Below, in pieces: positions 16,531 through 23,539 of a stretch of 34,644 nt of DNA. Position 1 is the first letter of the stretch. Each line of letters starts with the position of its first letter. Source of the DNA: a virus. Where the stretch lies: the IMG/VR virus record IMGVR_UViG_3300009618_000021, positions 1 through 34,644 of that record; one strand, written 5' to 3'. The notes beneath the pieces were generated by a model. It was not told the DNA's origin. It saw only the letters and a program-made list of their open reading frames with translations, and ran no database searches. The position numbers and the translations under genes are program-made.

Positions 16531-17162
16531 CCGCAAGAAAAATATATGAAAATTATTATAATATAATTCTTCCGAATAAAATGGAAGTTCATCATATTAA
16601 ACCATCGTTTGATGGTGGCACCAATGATATTGAAAATTTGGTAGCATTTACTAAAGAAGAACATAAATTGGAACACCTATTTCGTTATATACGATATGGA
16701 AATTTTAAAGATTTATGTTCTTTTTATATGATAGGTTATAATTTTACTGAAGCACATAAAATATCATCTGGTGAAGGTGGTAAAATAGGTGGTGCCAAAG
16801 TTAAAAAATTAAAAATTGGAATATGTACCACAAATAAAAATAAAAGAAAATTATGGGCATCAATGGGTGGTAAAGTTGGTGGTAAAATTCAATCTGAATT
16901 GGGTTTAGGATTTCATAAATATTATCATTTTGATAAAGAAAAACATTTAGAAATATGTTCAATGGGAGGAAAGTCTTCACCAGTATTTAAAGATTCTAAA
17001 AATCAAAGTAAATTTGGAAAAATTGGTGGTCCAAAAAATAAAGGATTTAAATGGTATAGTAATGGAATTAATAATTTTAAATACACTAAAAAAGAACAAG
17101 AATCATTATCATTTGATAAATTTTTAAAATTAAATCCTCAATTTAGAAAAGGTAGAAAATGA
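16527..17162 (+). CDS. free-standing HNH homing endonuclease nested between intein halves
   Basis: A 211-residue HNH protein. The motif MEVHHIKPSFDGG, then NDIENLVAF and EEHKLEHL, gives the His-His-Asn-His beta-beta-alpha metal site. The C-terminal part has several Gly-Gly-Lys units (GGKIGG, GGKVGG, MGGKSS, KIGGPKNKGFKWY), a DNA-binding repeat type seen in phage HNH proteins. Its ATG overlaps the stop of the N-half gene (ATGA at 16527) and its stop overlaps the start of the C-half gene (ATGA at 17159), so all three are translationally coupled. It likely drives homing of the whole intein cassette into intein-less nrdJ alleles. Base composition is as AT-rich as the intein. Confidence 0.9.
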   Translation: MTARKIYENYYNIILPNKMEVHHIKPSFDGGTNDIENLVAFTKEEHKLEHLFRYIRYGNFKDLCSFYMIGYNFTEAHKISSGEGGKIGGAKVKKLKIGICTTNKNKRKLWASMGGKVGGKIQSELGLGFHKYYHFDKEKHLEICSMGGKSSPVFKDSKNQSKFGKIGGPKNKGFKWYSNGINNFKYTKKEQESLSFDKFLKLNPQFRKGRK

Positions 17163-17818
17163 AAATAGTTTCAATACATAAAGTGGAAAAAGATTTTACA
17201 GTAGATATTGAAGTTGAAAATTCTCACTGTTATCAATTATCTAATGGAATTATATCACATAATACGGTTTCACAATTAGTAGATTCAGCAAGTGGTATTC
17301 ATCCAAGATATTCTCAATTTTATATTAGACGCGCGCGCGCAGATAAAAAAGATCCAGTTTCTAAATTAATGAGAAATGCTGGAGTGCCAGTTGAAGATGA
17401 TGTAACACATCCCGATCAAACGGATGTATTTTCATTCCCTATGAAATCTCCTGATACTGCTATTTTACGGAATGATTTAAGTGCTTTAGACCAATTGCGT
17501 TTGGCTATGATTTATCAAAAAAATTGGTGCGAACATAAAACATCTATAACGGTATATGTTCGTGAATCGGAATGGTTAGAAGTTGGCGCCTATGTCTATA
17601 AAAATTTTGATGAATTAAGTGGAGTAGCATTTTTACCATTTGATAATGGATCATATCGTCAAGCGCCCTATGAAGAAATAACGGAACAACAATATAATGA
17701 AGCATTAGATAAAATGCCTAAAAATATTGATTGGTCACAAATAACCAAATATGAATTAGATGATCAAACTGTTCATTCTAAAGACTTTGCCTGCGTAGGA
17801 AATTCATGCGAATTATAG
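17159..17818 (+). CDS. nrdJ: C-half of split intein + class II ribonucleotide reductase C-terminal extein
   Basis: Residues 1-35 are the C-intein: MKIVSIHKVEKDFTVDIEVE (block F), then HCYQLSNGIISHN ending in the penultimate His and terminal Asn needed for cyclisation. The C-extein begins with Thr (TVSQLVDSASG), an unusual but accepted +1 nucleophile. It continues with GIHPRYSQFYIRRAR and a 184-residue reductase tail ending CVGNSCEL, the C-terminal CxxxxC pair that re-reduces the active site. Joining gives KPSG-TVSQ, the normal reductase sequence, for a product of 651 residues. ATGA coupling links it to the HNH gene. Confidence 0.93.
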   Translation: MKIVSIHKVEKDFTVDIEVENSHCYQLSNGIISHNTVSQLVDSASGIHPRYSQFYIRRARADKKDPVSKLMRNAGVPVEDDVTHPDQTDVFSFPMKSPDTAILRNDLSALDQLRLAMIYQKNWCEHKTSITVYVRESEWLEVGAYVYKNFDELSGVAFLPFDNGSYRQAPYEEITEQQYNEALDKMPKNIDWSQITKYELDDQTVHSKDFACVGNSCEL

Positions 17819-17820
17819 AT

Positions 17821-17849
17821 TTGACAATTTAACATTTTTATGCTATTAT
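17821..17849 (+). promoter_or_regulatory. promoter TTGACA-N17-TATTAT
   Basis: TTGACA at 17821-17826 begins two bases after the nrdJ stop. TATTAT is at 17844-17849 with a 17-base spacer. Unlike the leaderless promoters, a short leader with GGGAG precedes the next ATG (17870). Confidence 0.8.
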
Positions 17850-17869
17850 AATTGCGGGAGTATATAAAA

Positions 17870-18109
17870 ATGAAGATTCGAAAATATATTGAAAAGTTGG
17901 ATGATATTTCAACTGATTTGTCTGATTTTAATAATAAAGTACCTATTGATGGATTGGATGAAGAAAATTCAGCTTATGTAACAGGTGTTTTGGATTCGGT
18001 AGTATTAACTTTAGATAATATTGCAAATGCACTTGATAGTATTGCTGATGTTATGGATGAAGATGAAAATGCGGAGTATGATGAGTTTGTGGGATCTTCT
18101 AAAAAATAA
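17870..18109 (+). CDS. small acidic helical protein (79 aa)
   Basis: I do not recognise it. ATG 17870 is chosen because GGGAG lies nine bases upstream; a TTG 18 bases earlier would be upstream of that site. The product (MKIRKYIEKLDDISTDLSDF...) is acidic, with a heptad-like run DSVVLTLDNIANALDSIADVM suggesting a coiled coil, and an acidic tail. It has its own strong promoter, so it is probably an early protein. It overlaps the next small gene by 29 bases. Confidence 0.65.
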   Translation: MKIRKYIEKLDDISTDLSDFNNKVPIDGLDEENSAYVTGVLDSVVLTLDNIANALDSIADVMDEDENAEYDEFVGSSKK

Positions 18110-18206
18110 TTATGTGGAGCCGGTGGATCCGGCTCCACCAACAGAGGCCGATCTGGATGAGGTTATATTTTGGTATGAAGAAAACTTTAAAGAAATTAAC
18201 GAATAA
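18081..18206 (+). CDS. small acidic protein (41 aa)
   Basis: A short ORF (MSLWDLLKNNYVEPVDPAPP, then TEADLDEVIFWYEENFKEINE) with GGAG four bases before ATG 18081. It overlaps both neighbours. Codon content and an acidic amphipathic C-terminus look protein-like, and it has a better ribosome site than the longer reading frame at 18112. A perfect 10-bp inverted repeat lies inside it. Confidence 0.5.
   Translation: MSLWDLLKNNYVEPVDPAPPTEADLDEVIFWYEENFKEINE
18114..18138 (+). repeat. perfect 10-bp GC-rich inverted repeat
   Basis: GTGGAGCCGG (18114-18123) and CCGGCTCCAC (18129-18138) enclose a 5-base loop, starting five bases after the stop of the 79-aa gene. There is no following T run. The GC content stands out from the surrounding sequence. 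Confidence 0.8.
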
Positions 18207-18393
18207 AGATATTCGGAAATTAATTCAAGATACACGGGATAAAATTAATGAATTTAACCGTAACTTGAAACACGCGCCTTCTGGATCTCAGAAAAATGAA
18301 TATAAACATTGGATTCATAAAAGCCGAATTAAATTGAATAAATTGGAAGAAATCGCTAAAGAGGGCACTTGGCATTTGGAGAAAGAATATTGA
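18175..18393 (+). CDS. small basic helical protein (72 aa)
   Basis: MKKTLKKLTNKDIRKLIQDT onward is lysine-rich and almost wholly helical, ending HLEKEY. ATG 18175 is preferred to the longer frame from 18112, whose first 21 residues are Trp/Arg-rich and overlap the inverted repeat and the acidic gene. Function unknown. Confidence 0.55.
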   Translation: MKKTLKKLTNKDIRKLIQDTRDKINEFNRNLKHAPSGSQKNEYKHWIHKSRIKLNKLEEIAKEGTWHLEKEY

Positions 18394-18428
18394 TTCTTAT
18401 CCACCAGATAAGTAATTTAATATGGACT

Positions 18429-18436
18429 TATAAATA
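18429..18436 (+). promoter_or_regulatory. exact T4-late-like TATAAATA element
   Basis: TATAAATA lies seven bases before the GTG start of the GIY-YIG gene at 18443. If used as a T4-type late promoter, the transcript would start about at the GTG. AT richness makes chance occurrence possible. Confidence 0.35.
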
Positions 18437-18442
18437 TTTTAT

Positions 18443-19381
18443 GTGATTCCTTGGATCTATAATGGCGAACCGATAACAATTCCTCCAGAAGGAATATTTG
18501 GTTTTGTTTATAATATCAAATGTAATTTAAATGGGCGTCAATATATTGGCAAAAAACAGTTTTGGTCTAATCGTTCTAAAAAGGTTCCTGGGAAGAAAAA
18601 TAGAAAACATATAGTATCTGAATCGGATTGGAAAGAATATTGGTCAAGTTCTGAAGATGTAAAAGCCGATATTGAAAAATTTGGGCAAGAAAATTTTACT
18701 CGGGAAATTATCCGAATGTGTCCAATGAAAAGAGATTTGACTTTTGGTGAAGTAGAAATTCAAATAAAATTGGATGTATTAACGGCCTTGCTTCCAGATG
18801 GAACTAGGAAATTTTATAATAAAAATATACTTTCTCGCTGGTTTGTTCAACCGAATTTTAAATCAGAAGAAACTAGACAAAAAATGTCTGAAGCCGCTAT
18901 TAAATTGTGGAAGAATCCAGCACACAAAGAAAAACAGCACCAAAAATCTCAATCCAAAGAAACTAAAAAGAAACATAGTTTGGCAATACATAAACTTTAT
19001 AAAGATCCGGAATATTGTAAGAAAATGAGTAAAGCCCTGAAGGGTCATGTTGGTGTAATTCATACAGAAGAAACTAAAAAAAATATTGGTAAGAAAAATT
19101 CGGATCATTGGAAAGATCCTGTTGCTAAAGAAAAACGAATAGAAACATTTATAAAAATTAGAAATACACCAGAATATAAAGAAAAACAAAGTAAGATCCA
19201 AAAAGTTGTTCAGGCTGAAGATTGGAAAATAATTTATCCTAATGGTGAAGAAAAACAAATTAAAAATCTTAACCAATTTTGTAGAGATAATGATTTACAA
19301 TCTAGTAATATGATCCGTGTTTCTCAAGGAAAACAAGATTATCATAAAGGATTTAGATGCTTTAAAGTTTTATTAAAATAA
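18443..19381 (+). CDS. GIY-YIG family endonuclease with NUMOD repeats
   Basis: A 312-residue protein. The N-terminal domain has the phage variant of GIY-YIG: FGFVYNIKCNLNGRQYIGKK, followed by FWSNRS and later EVEIQIKLD, which may carry the catalytic Glu. The middle holds NUMOD3-like helices (SEETRQKMSEAAIKLWKNP, SKETKKKHSLAIHKLYKDP, TEETKKNIGKK). The C-terminus NLNQFCRDNDLQSSNMIRVS looks like a NUMOD1-type DNA-binding helix. The start is GTG at 18443, since the ATG two bases earlier runs into a stop. It is probably a free-standing mobile endonuclease, the second intact GIY-YIG gene in the window. It runs with its neighbours. Confidence 0.82.
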   Translation: MIPWIYNGEPITIPPEGIFGFVYNIKCNLNGRQYIGKKQFWSNRSKKVPGKKNRKHIVSESDWKEYWSSSEDVKADIEKFGQENFTREIIRMCPMKRDLTFGEVEIQIKLDVLTALLPDGTRKFYNKNILSRWFVQPNFKSEETRQKMSEAAIKLWKNPAHKEKQHQKSQSKETKKKHSLAIHKLYKDPEYCKKMSKALKGHVGVIHTEETKKNIGKKNSDHWKDPVAKEKRIETFIKIRNTPEYKEKQSKIQKVVQAEDWKIIYPNGEEKQIKNLNQFCRDNDLQSSNMIRVSQGKQDYHKGFRCFKVLLK

Positions 19382-19471
19382 TTTTATTTGGTGCACATCA
19401 GGAATTGTAAGTATGCTCATAATGGTAACATTCTTGGCAAATATTTCCATAAAGATATTGTTAATGGCCGC
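19382..19471 (+). other. intergenic reading frame continuing past the endonuclease stop
   Basis: The same frame remains open for another 42 codons after the endonuclease stop (reading HIRNCKYAHNGNILGKYF, then HKDIVNGRLTF). It looks protein-like and could be a lost C-terminal extension or an endonuclease relic. It has no start codon with a ribosome site. Confidence 0.3.
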
Positions 19472-19500
19472 TTGACATTTTAATATCTTTGTGATATACT
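19472..19500 (+). promoter_or_regulatory. promoter TTGACA-N17-TATACT, leaderless geometry
   Basis: TTGACA at 19472-19477 (CTTGACATT context) and TATACT at 19495-19500 with a 17-base spacer. ATG 19507 is exactly six bases after the -10 box and the intervening TTAAGT contains no ribosome site. Confidence 0.8.
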
Positions 19501-19506
19501 TTAAGT

Positions 19507-20220
19507 ATGTCGATACTTATAATTCCAGATATTCATGAAGAAACAGAACAATTACAAAAAATTTTAACCAAATACAATTATATTTCCAAAAAAATCTCTT
19601 TAGGAGATTGGTATGATAGTTATGTAAAAGGTGAATATAATGTTGATTCTGTAGTTGAAACATCCAAAATGCATTCAGATTTTGTTGAAAATCCAGACCA
19701 TATTTGTCTTTTTGGGAATCATGATATGCCTTATGCTTTTCCGGGTATTTATGAATTATCATGTTCTGGGCATGGTGGTTGGAAAAGAATGTATATAAAA
19801 GTTAATTGGAAGAAAATAAAACTTTTTCAATGGGAAACTCTCAATAAAAAAGAATGGCTTTTAAGTCATGCTGGATTTCATCCTTGTTTTGCTCCGATAA
19901 CAAAAGGAAATTTGACAAATCTTTGTAATGCGGCTTTGGAAAACTTATATGGAGCCAAAGTAGATGATATTCTCCAGGCGGGAGAATATCGTGGTGGTCT
20001 TCATCGTTGGGGTGGTTGCACTTGGCATGATTTTAGAGAATTTGTTCCTACGCCTGGTGTAAATCAAATTGTGGGGCATACTCATAATCCAGGAATTTGG
20101 CAAAAACATATTGATGATTCTCAGAATTTTTGTATTGATTTTAAGAATGAAAATGGACAATATTTGGTACATATAGCTATTTTGGAAGATGATGGCACAG
20201 TCCATATTGAATGTGTATGA
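19507..20220 (+). CDS. calcineurin-like metallophosphoesterase
   Basis: A 237-residue protein with the five phosphoesterase blocks in order: PDIHE (D-x-H), LGDWYD (G-D), FGNHD (G-N-H-D), LSHAGF (the H block) and VGHTH (G-H-x-H). Together these form the two-metal site. Phage members are often annotated as serine/threonine phosphatases or polynucleotide phosphatases; the substrate cannot be read here. The gene has its own strong promoter with leaderless geometry and its stop overlaps the next start (ATGA at 20217). Confidence 0.88.
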   Translation: MSILIIPDIHEETEQLQKILTKYNYISKKISLGDWYDSYVKGEYNVDSVVETSKMHSDFVENPDHICLFGNHDMPYAFPGIYELSCSGHGGWKRMYIKVNWKKIKLFQWETLNKKEWLLSHAGFHPCFAPITKGNLTNLCNAALENLYGAKVDDILQAGEYRGGLHRWGGCTWHDFREFVPTPGVNQIVGHTHNPGIWQKHIDDSQNFCIDFKNENGQYLVHIAILEDDGTVHIECV

Positions 20221-20918
20221 GTTATACGAAAACCTTTTTTGAAATTTTAGAAGTCCTTGAAGCTACTTTGAAAGTTATGGAGGATAGAGGTGAATATATT
20301 TCTCAAAAATCTAGTAAAAATAATGGAGAAACACCCACTTCTCATTTTGTAATTCAATATTTAAAAAATGGTTTAGATAAAACGGTTGAAATGGCTAAAT
20401 TTTCAGAAAAAGCTGAAGAAATGCAGGCCTATTTTTCGGTAGTTCCTAAAGATCCAAATGATGATTTTTTGAAAAAAGTTTATGAATTGATGCAAATAAG
20501 AACTGTCTCTGAAAAGATGATAGGGTTTATTGTAGCTCTTCCTAATATGTATGAACATACTTTAGGAAGAGCTAACAAATTAATGAATATAGCCCAAAAA
20601 TATTCCCAAAGTTCTTATATAGGAACAATTGGTATTCGGGATATTTTTATAGTTAAAGTGGTTGATATTGTTGAAATGACTAAAATCAGTAATACAACCG
20701 GAGAAAAAGAAACATTTTTCTTATATCGAGTATCGGATCGATTGGGTAATATGGGATTATTTTTTAAAAATGAAAAGAGTGATATGGAACTTTGGGATTG
20801 TTTTGAAATGAGAGCCACACCCAAAAAACAAGAACCTAATACAAAAACAGGAATTAAAGAAACACAATTTATACAAGTTCAAATAACTGAATATATCGGA
20901 AGAGGGACAGAAGAATGA
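20217..20918 (+). CDS. hypothetical protein (233 aa)
   Basis: I do not recognise it. ATG 20217 is chosen because it overlaps the upstream stop as ATGA; an in-frame ATG also lies two codons earlier. The first 130 residues are helical (FFEILEVLEATLKVMEDRGE...). The C-terminal half looks like a small beta barrel (GTIGIRDIFIVKVVDIVEM ... ETFFLYRVSDRLGNMGLFF ... IQVQITEYIG), reminiscent of an OB-fold. A nucleic-acid-binding role is possible but unproven. It is coupled to the next gene by overlap. Confidence 0.6.
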   Translation: MSYTKTFFEILEVLEATLKVMEDRGEYISQKSSKNNGETPTSHFVIQYLKNGLDKTVEMAKFSEKAEEMQAYFSVVPKDPNDDFLKKVYELMQIRTVSEKMIGFIVALPNMYEHTLGRANKLMNIAQKYSQSSYIGTIGIRDIFIVKVVDIVEMTKISNTTGEKETFFLYRVSDRLGNMGLFFKNEKSDMELWDCFEMRATPKKQEPNTKTGIKETQFIQVQITEYIGRGTEE

Positions 20919-21214
20919 TGGAAAATCCATTAATTTCGGTTAAAAAGAAGGGGCCGCAACGGAGACAATTAAGTCCGGTAGATATAAAATGTCCTCAAAA
21001 TATTTCTTTATATAAAAGAGTAGATTCGGAAAGTCTTGTTCGAGGAATTCCTCAAAATATTAGAGATAAAATTTGGACTTTTTATAGTTCTATTCGTCCA
21101 AATGATGAAATTTGGTATTATAATTCACAAGATTCTTCTGGTTATGCGATTGTACGTCATGAATTTACTGGTCCTGAAGTAGTATCAACTTATGAAGTTT
21201 GGAGAAGACATTAA
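20915..21214 (+). CDS. hypothetical phage protein (99 aa)
   Basis: The sequence has a basic N-terminus (KKKGPQRRQLSP). The C-terminal region KIWTFYSSIRPNDEIWYYNS ... GYAIVRHEFTGPEVV reads as a small beta domain of a type found in many phage hypotheticals. It overlaps both neighbours by a few bases (ATGATGG at 20915, TAATG at 21212-21216). Confidence 0.55.
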   Translation: MMENPLISVKKKGPQRRQLSPVDIKCPQNISLYKRVDSESLVRGIPQNIRDKIWTFYSSIRPNDEIWYYNSQDSSGYAIVRHEFTGPEVVSTYEVWRRH

Positions 21215-21261
21215 TGGAAAAAGAAATTTATTCAGAAAGAGTTAAAAGTTATAGATTATGA
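21214..21261 (+). CDS. 15-codon ORF coupled on both sides
   Basis: MEKEIYSERVKSYRL. Its ATG overlaps the preceding TAA (TAATG) and its TGA overlaps the ATG of the MazG-like gene (ATGA at 21258). The double overlap suggests a translated coupling peptide rather than an accident, but it is too short to judge by composition. Confidence 0.4.
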   Translation: MEKEIYSERVKSYRL

Positions 21262-21686
21262 ATCTCCAAAAACAGATAGAGAAAATACTTAAACTAGATT
21301 TTGAAATGTTCCCAGAGAATAAAGAAAAATCTAAAGCTAATATGTCCAAAATTGTGGCTCATTTGGTAAAAGAGATTGGTGAATTTCATGGTACTTCCCG
21401 TTCTTTCTTTGGAAGACAATATTCTCCAGAGAAAGTGGCCACATTGGACCATATTTGTGAAGAACTTGGTGATATTTTATTTCTTATAATTGTGTTATGT
21501 AAAATGATGGATATTTCCATTAAAGACGCTTTAGATACGGCTATAAATAAACTCCAACAACGGTTGAATGATTATAATAAGGCAACTATAAATTGTCCGT
21601 ATATTCCAAAAAATATAGATAAATTAAAATTCCCTAAAGATCACCAACCATTTAAATATGATACAGAAGATAAAATTAATCAATGA
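21258..21686 (+). CDS. MazG-like nucleotide pyrophosphohydrolase
   Basis: A 142-residue all-alpha NTP-PPase-like protein. The metal-binding helices read HLVKEIGEFHG (E-x-x-E type) and HICEELGDILFLIIVLC (E-E-x-x-D), followed by ALDTAINKLQQRL. This matches the MazG/dUTPase-like helical superfamily, which hydrolyses (d)NTPs or signalling nucleotides. In phages it may adjust nucleotide pools, consistent with nrdJ nearby. It overlaps the next gene by ATGA (21683). Confidence 0.8.
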   Translation: MNLQKQIEKILKLDFEMFPENKEKSKANMSKIVAHLVKEIGEFHGTSRSFFGRQYSPEKVATLDHICEELGDILFLIIVLCKMMDISIKDALDTAINKLQQRLNDYNKATINCPYIPKNIDKLKFPKDHQPFKYDTEDKINQ

Positions 21687-22348
21687 AATTTAACCATTTA
21701 AATATTATTGTTCCACAACATGCTAAACAAATTTCTCCAGATGGTACTGGTAAAAGATTATATCAAACACCAGAGGGAAAGATATATCCATCAATTACTA
21801 CAATTTTGGCTCCTTTAAAAGAAGAAATTTTAACTCAATGGAGAGAAAGAGTTGGTGATAAAGTTGCAGATGCTGAATCAAATTGGGGAAAAGGAAGAGG
21901 AACCGCTTTACATTTAGCATGTGAAGAATTGGTACAAAATAAAAGTCTTAAAGGACATCCATTATTGATCCGAATGCTCATTGAAGATTTGATGCCTTAT
22001 ATCCGAAAAATAGATAATATCCATTGTCAAGAAACAGTATTATATTCGGATAAATTTAGAACTGCTGGAAGAGTTGATTTAATTGCTGAATATGATGGAA
22101 AATTATCTATTATAGATTTTAAAGGATCTAAAAGATCTAAAAAGCGAGAATGGATTACAGATTATTTTATCCAAACTGCATTTTATGCAGCCGCATATTA
22201 TGAACGGACTCGATATAAAATAAAACAAAATGTTATTTTAATGGCAAATGAAATTGGTCTTGCGGAAGAATATATTGAATATCCTTGGAATTGGTGGCAA
22301 CAATTAAAAGATATACGTGAAGATTATTATAAAAAGTTTGGTATTTAA
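21683..22348 (+). CDS. PD-(D/E)XK exonuclease (RecB/MGME1-like)
   Basis: A 221-residue single-domain nuclease. The order of motifs is the helix GKGRGTALHLACEEL with catalytic Glu, then AGRVDLIAEYDGKL (motif II Asp), IIDFKGSKR (D-x-K, motif III) and IQTAFYAAAYYE (motif IV Gln-Tyr). This is the RecB/Cas4-type nuclease arrangement also found in mitochondrial exonuclease MGME1 and many phages. It probably processes DNA ends during replication or recombination. It is coupled to the MazG-like gene. Confidence 0.85.
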   Translation: MKFNHLNIIVPQHAKQISPDGTGKRLYQTPEGKIYPSITTILAPLKEEILTQWRERVGDKVADAESNWGKGRGTALHLACEELVQNKSLKGHPLLIRMLIEDLMPYIRKIDNIHCQETVLYSDKFRTAGRVDLIAEYDGKLSIIDFKGSKRSKKREWITDYFIQTAFYAAAYYERTRYKIKQNVILMANEIGLAEEYIEYPWNWWQQLKDIREDYYKKFGI

Positions 22349-22419
22349 TGACTCGAAAAGAAGCGAAGAAATGAATTAGGAAATACACCAAAAGAAGGAA
22401 ATAAAGAGGTAAATGGATT

Positions 22420-22641
22420 ATGAAAGTTTGGGTATACGTAATAGAATCGTTAAGTCCAAAAGGATATAATTGTTTTGAAAAAGAATTTCCAAATCATTAT
22501 AAATTTCAAGATTGTATTGATGATTTAAAATGGGATGGAGTATATACAGAAAATGCGAACGGTTCTTTAAAAGATTATTTTCCTCCAACATCAATTCTTA
22601 AAATTAGTATTAATTATACTGAGGAAGGAAATGTAACATGA
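22420..22641 (+). CDS. small hypothetical protein (73 aa)
   Basis: It begins MKVWVYVIESLSPKGYNCFE, with AGAGG eleven bases before the ATG. A short alpha/beta protein with conserved-looking aromatic residues, and the next gene overlaps it by ATGA (22638). Function unknown. The 70 bases upstream contain only an 8-codon frame (MTRKEAKK) and no clear promoter. Confidence 0.55.
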   Translation: MKVWVYVIESLSPKGYNCFEKEFPNHYKFQDCIDDLKWDGVYTENANGSLKDYFPPTSILKISINYTEEGNVT

Positions 22642-22826
22642 AAATACTCCCATTAAAGAAAAGAGAAATTAAAATTTCGGATTGTGGTGCTTGTCCATTT
22701 TTTGATTATGGAAATGATTTATATGACCATAGGTGTAGAATTGAAACTTTAGCTTTTGTTTCAATTCATGGTATTCCTCCTGAGTGTCCTTTATATGATG
22801 CAATTAGATTACCTAATATAGGATAG
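22638..22826 (+). CDS. small Cys-containing protein (62 aa)
   Basis: MKILPLKKREIKISDCGACPFFDYG, then HRCRIETL and PPECPLYDA. The CxxC, C and C spacing suggests one metal site, as in small proteins carrying the pattern C.xCPF...C...CPL. It is coupled to the upstream gene by ATGA. Function unknown. Confidence 0.55.
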   Translation: MKILPLKKREIKISDCGACPFFDYGNDLYDHRCRIETLAFVSIHGIPPECPLYDAIRLPNIG

Positions 22827-22829
22827 AAA

Positions 22830-23054
22830 ATGATAGTTAATAATAAAAAAATTACATATAACGATATTATTGAAAAAGTCAATGAAGGGTATGATCGTGG
22901 TGGTGCAGATGTTCTTAAAATCATTTTAACCACTTTAGATACTCTTTCAGAAAAAAAGGAATTGGAAAAAGAAATTCTTTTTTGTCGATATATTGTTGAA
23001 GCTGTTCGCCAACAATTAGAAGAAATGGTTAAAATCAAAAGCGTAAAGCCTTAA
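22830..23054 (+). CDS. small hypothetical protein (74 aa)
   Basis: The product starts MIVNNKKITYNDIIEKVNEG and is helical and charged, ending KIKSVKP. It follows the previous stop by three bases. No ribosome site stands out except GGATAGAAA. Function unknown. Confidence 0.55.
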   Translation: MIVNNKKITYNDIIEKVNEGYDRGGADVLKIILTTLDTLSEKKELEKEILFCRYIVEAVRQQLEEMVKIKSVKP

Positions 23055-23067
23055 AGATGGTAATGAT

Positions 23068-23232
23068 GTGATCTTGGATAACACATATATGAATCCAAGA
23101 ACTTTGGAAAAATGAAAGAATTTCTGAAACAAGAATTTCCAGAAGTTTTGGTTATTTAGACCACGAGTAATACGATTATGGAAATCTATGGGGCTTCCAG
23201 TATTTAATGTAGGTAATGGAGAGGAATTTTAA
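23068..23232 (+). pseudogene. decayed gene fragment with frame changes
   Basis: Protein-like pieces in alternating frames: VILDNTYMNPRTLEK (frame of 23068), MKEFLKQEFPEVLVI (frame of 23112), then RLWKSMGLPVFNVGNGEEF back in the first frame, ending TAA at 23230-23232. In order they read as one short protein interrupted by a shift and stops. I cannot name the parent family. Confidence 0.4.
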
Positions 23233-23233
23233 A

Positions 23234-23539
23234 ATGACATTAACAGAAAAACAAAATTATAAAAATGAAATCTTAGATATTCTCCGTCTTGGTGAATGTT
23301 TTTTGGTTTATTATAAACTTAATGGTGATGTAAGAGTAGCTTCAGGAACTTTAAAAAGAGATTTAATTCCACCAGAGTTTCTTCCAAAATCTGAAATATC
23401 TAGTCCATTAGATCAAACAGAAAAAAATATAGAATATTCTGGTTTAGTTCATTATTTTGATTTAGGTTCTAAAGGATGGCGGAATTTTTATATGGAAAAT
23501 TTAAAAAGTATTTCTTTAAGAGAGATTTTATATGCATAA
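23234..23539 (+). CDS. DUF2693-like small beta protein (101 aa)
   Basis: ATG 23234 is preferred to the longer in-frame 23216 because GGAGAGG precedes it. The sequence has CFLVYYKLNGDVRVASGTLK, then a middle loop with LIPPEFLP, and a C-terminal HYFDLGSKGWRNFYMENLKS. This pattern (strand-GxxRxaxGT... DlxxxgWRxFxxxxikSi) matches a small phage family that I believe corresponds to DUF2693. It may be an SH3-like regulator; the activity is unknown. Confidence 0.6.
   Translation: MTLTEKQNYKNEILDILRLGECFLVYYKLNGDVRVASGTLKRDLIPPEFLPKSEISSPLDQTEKNIEYSGLVHYFDLGSKGWRNFYMENLKSISLREILYA

Noticed and set aside
16204-17263. A single cis-intein broken by two sequencing errors
   Set aside because: Both junctions are exact ATGA stop-start overlaps, and the N-half and C-half end and begin at positions typical of split inteins, which would be a strange coincidence for random indels. 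Frameshifting remains a stated alternative.
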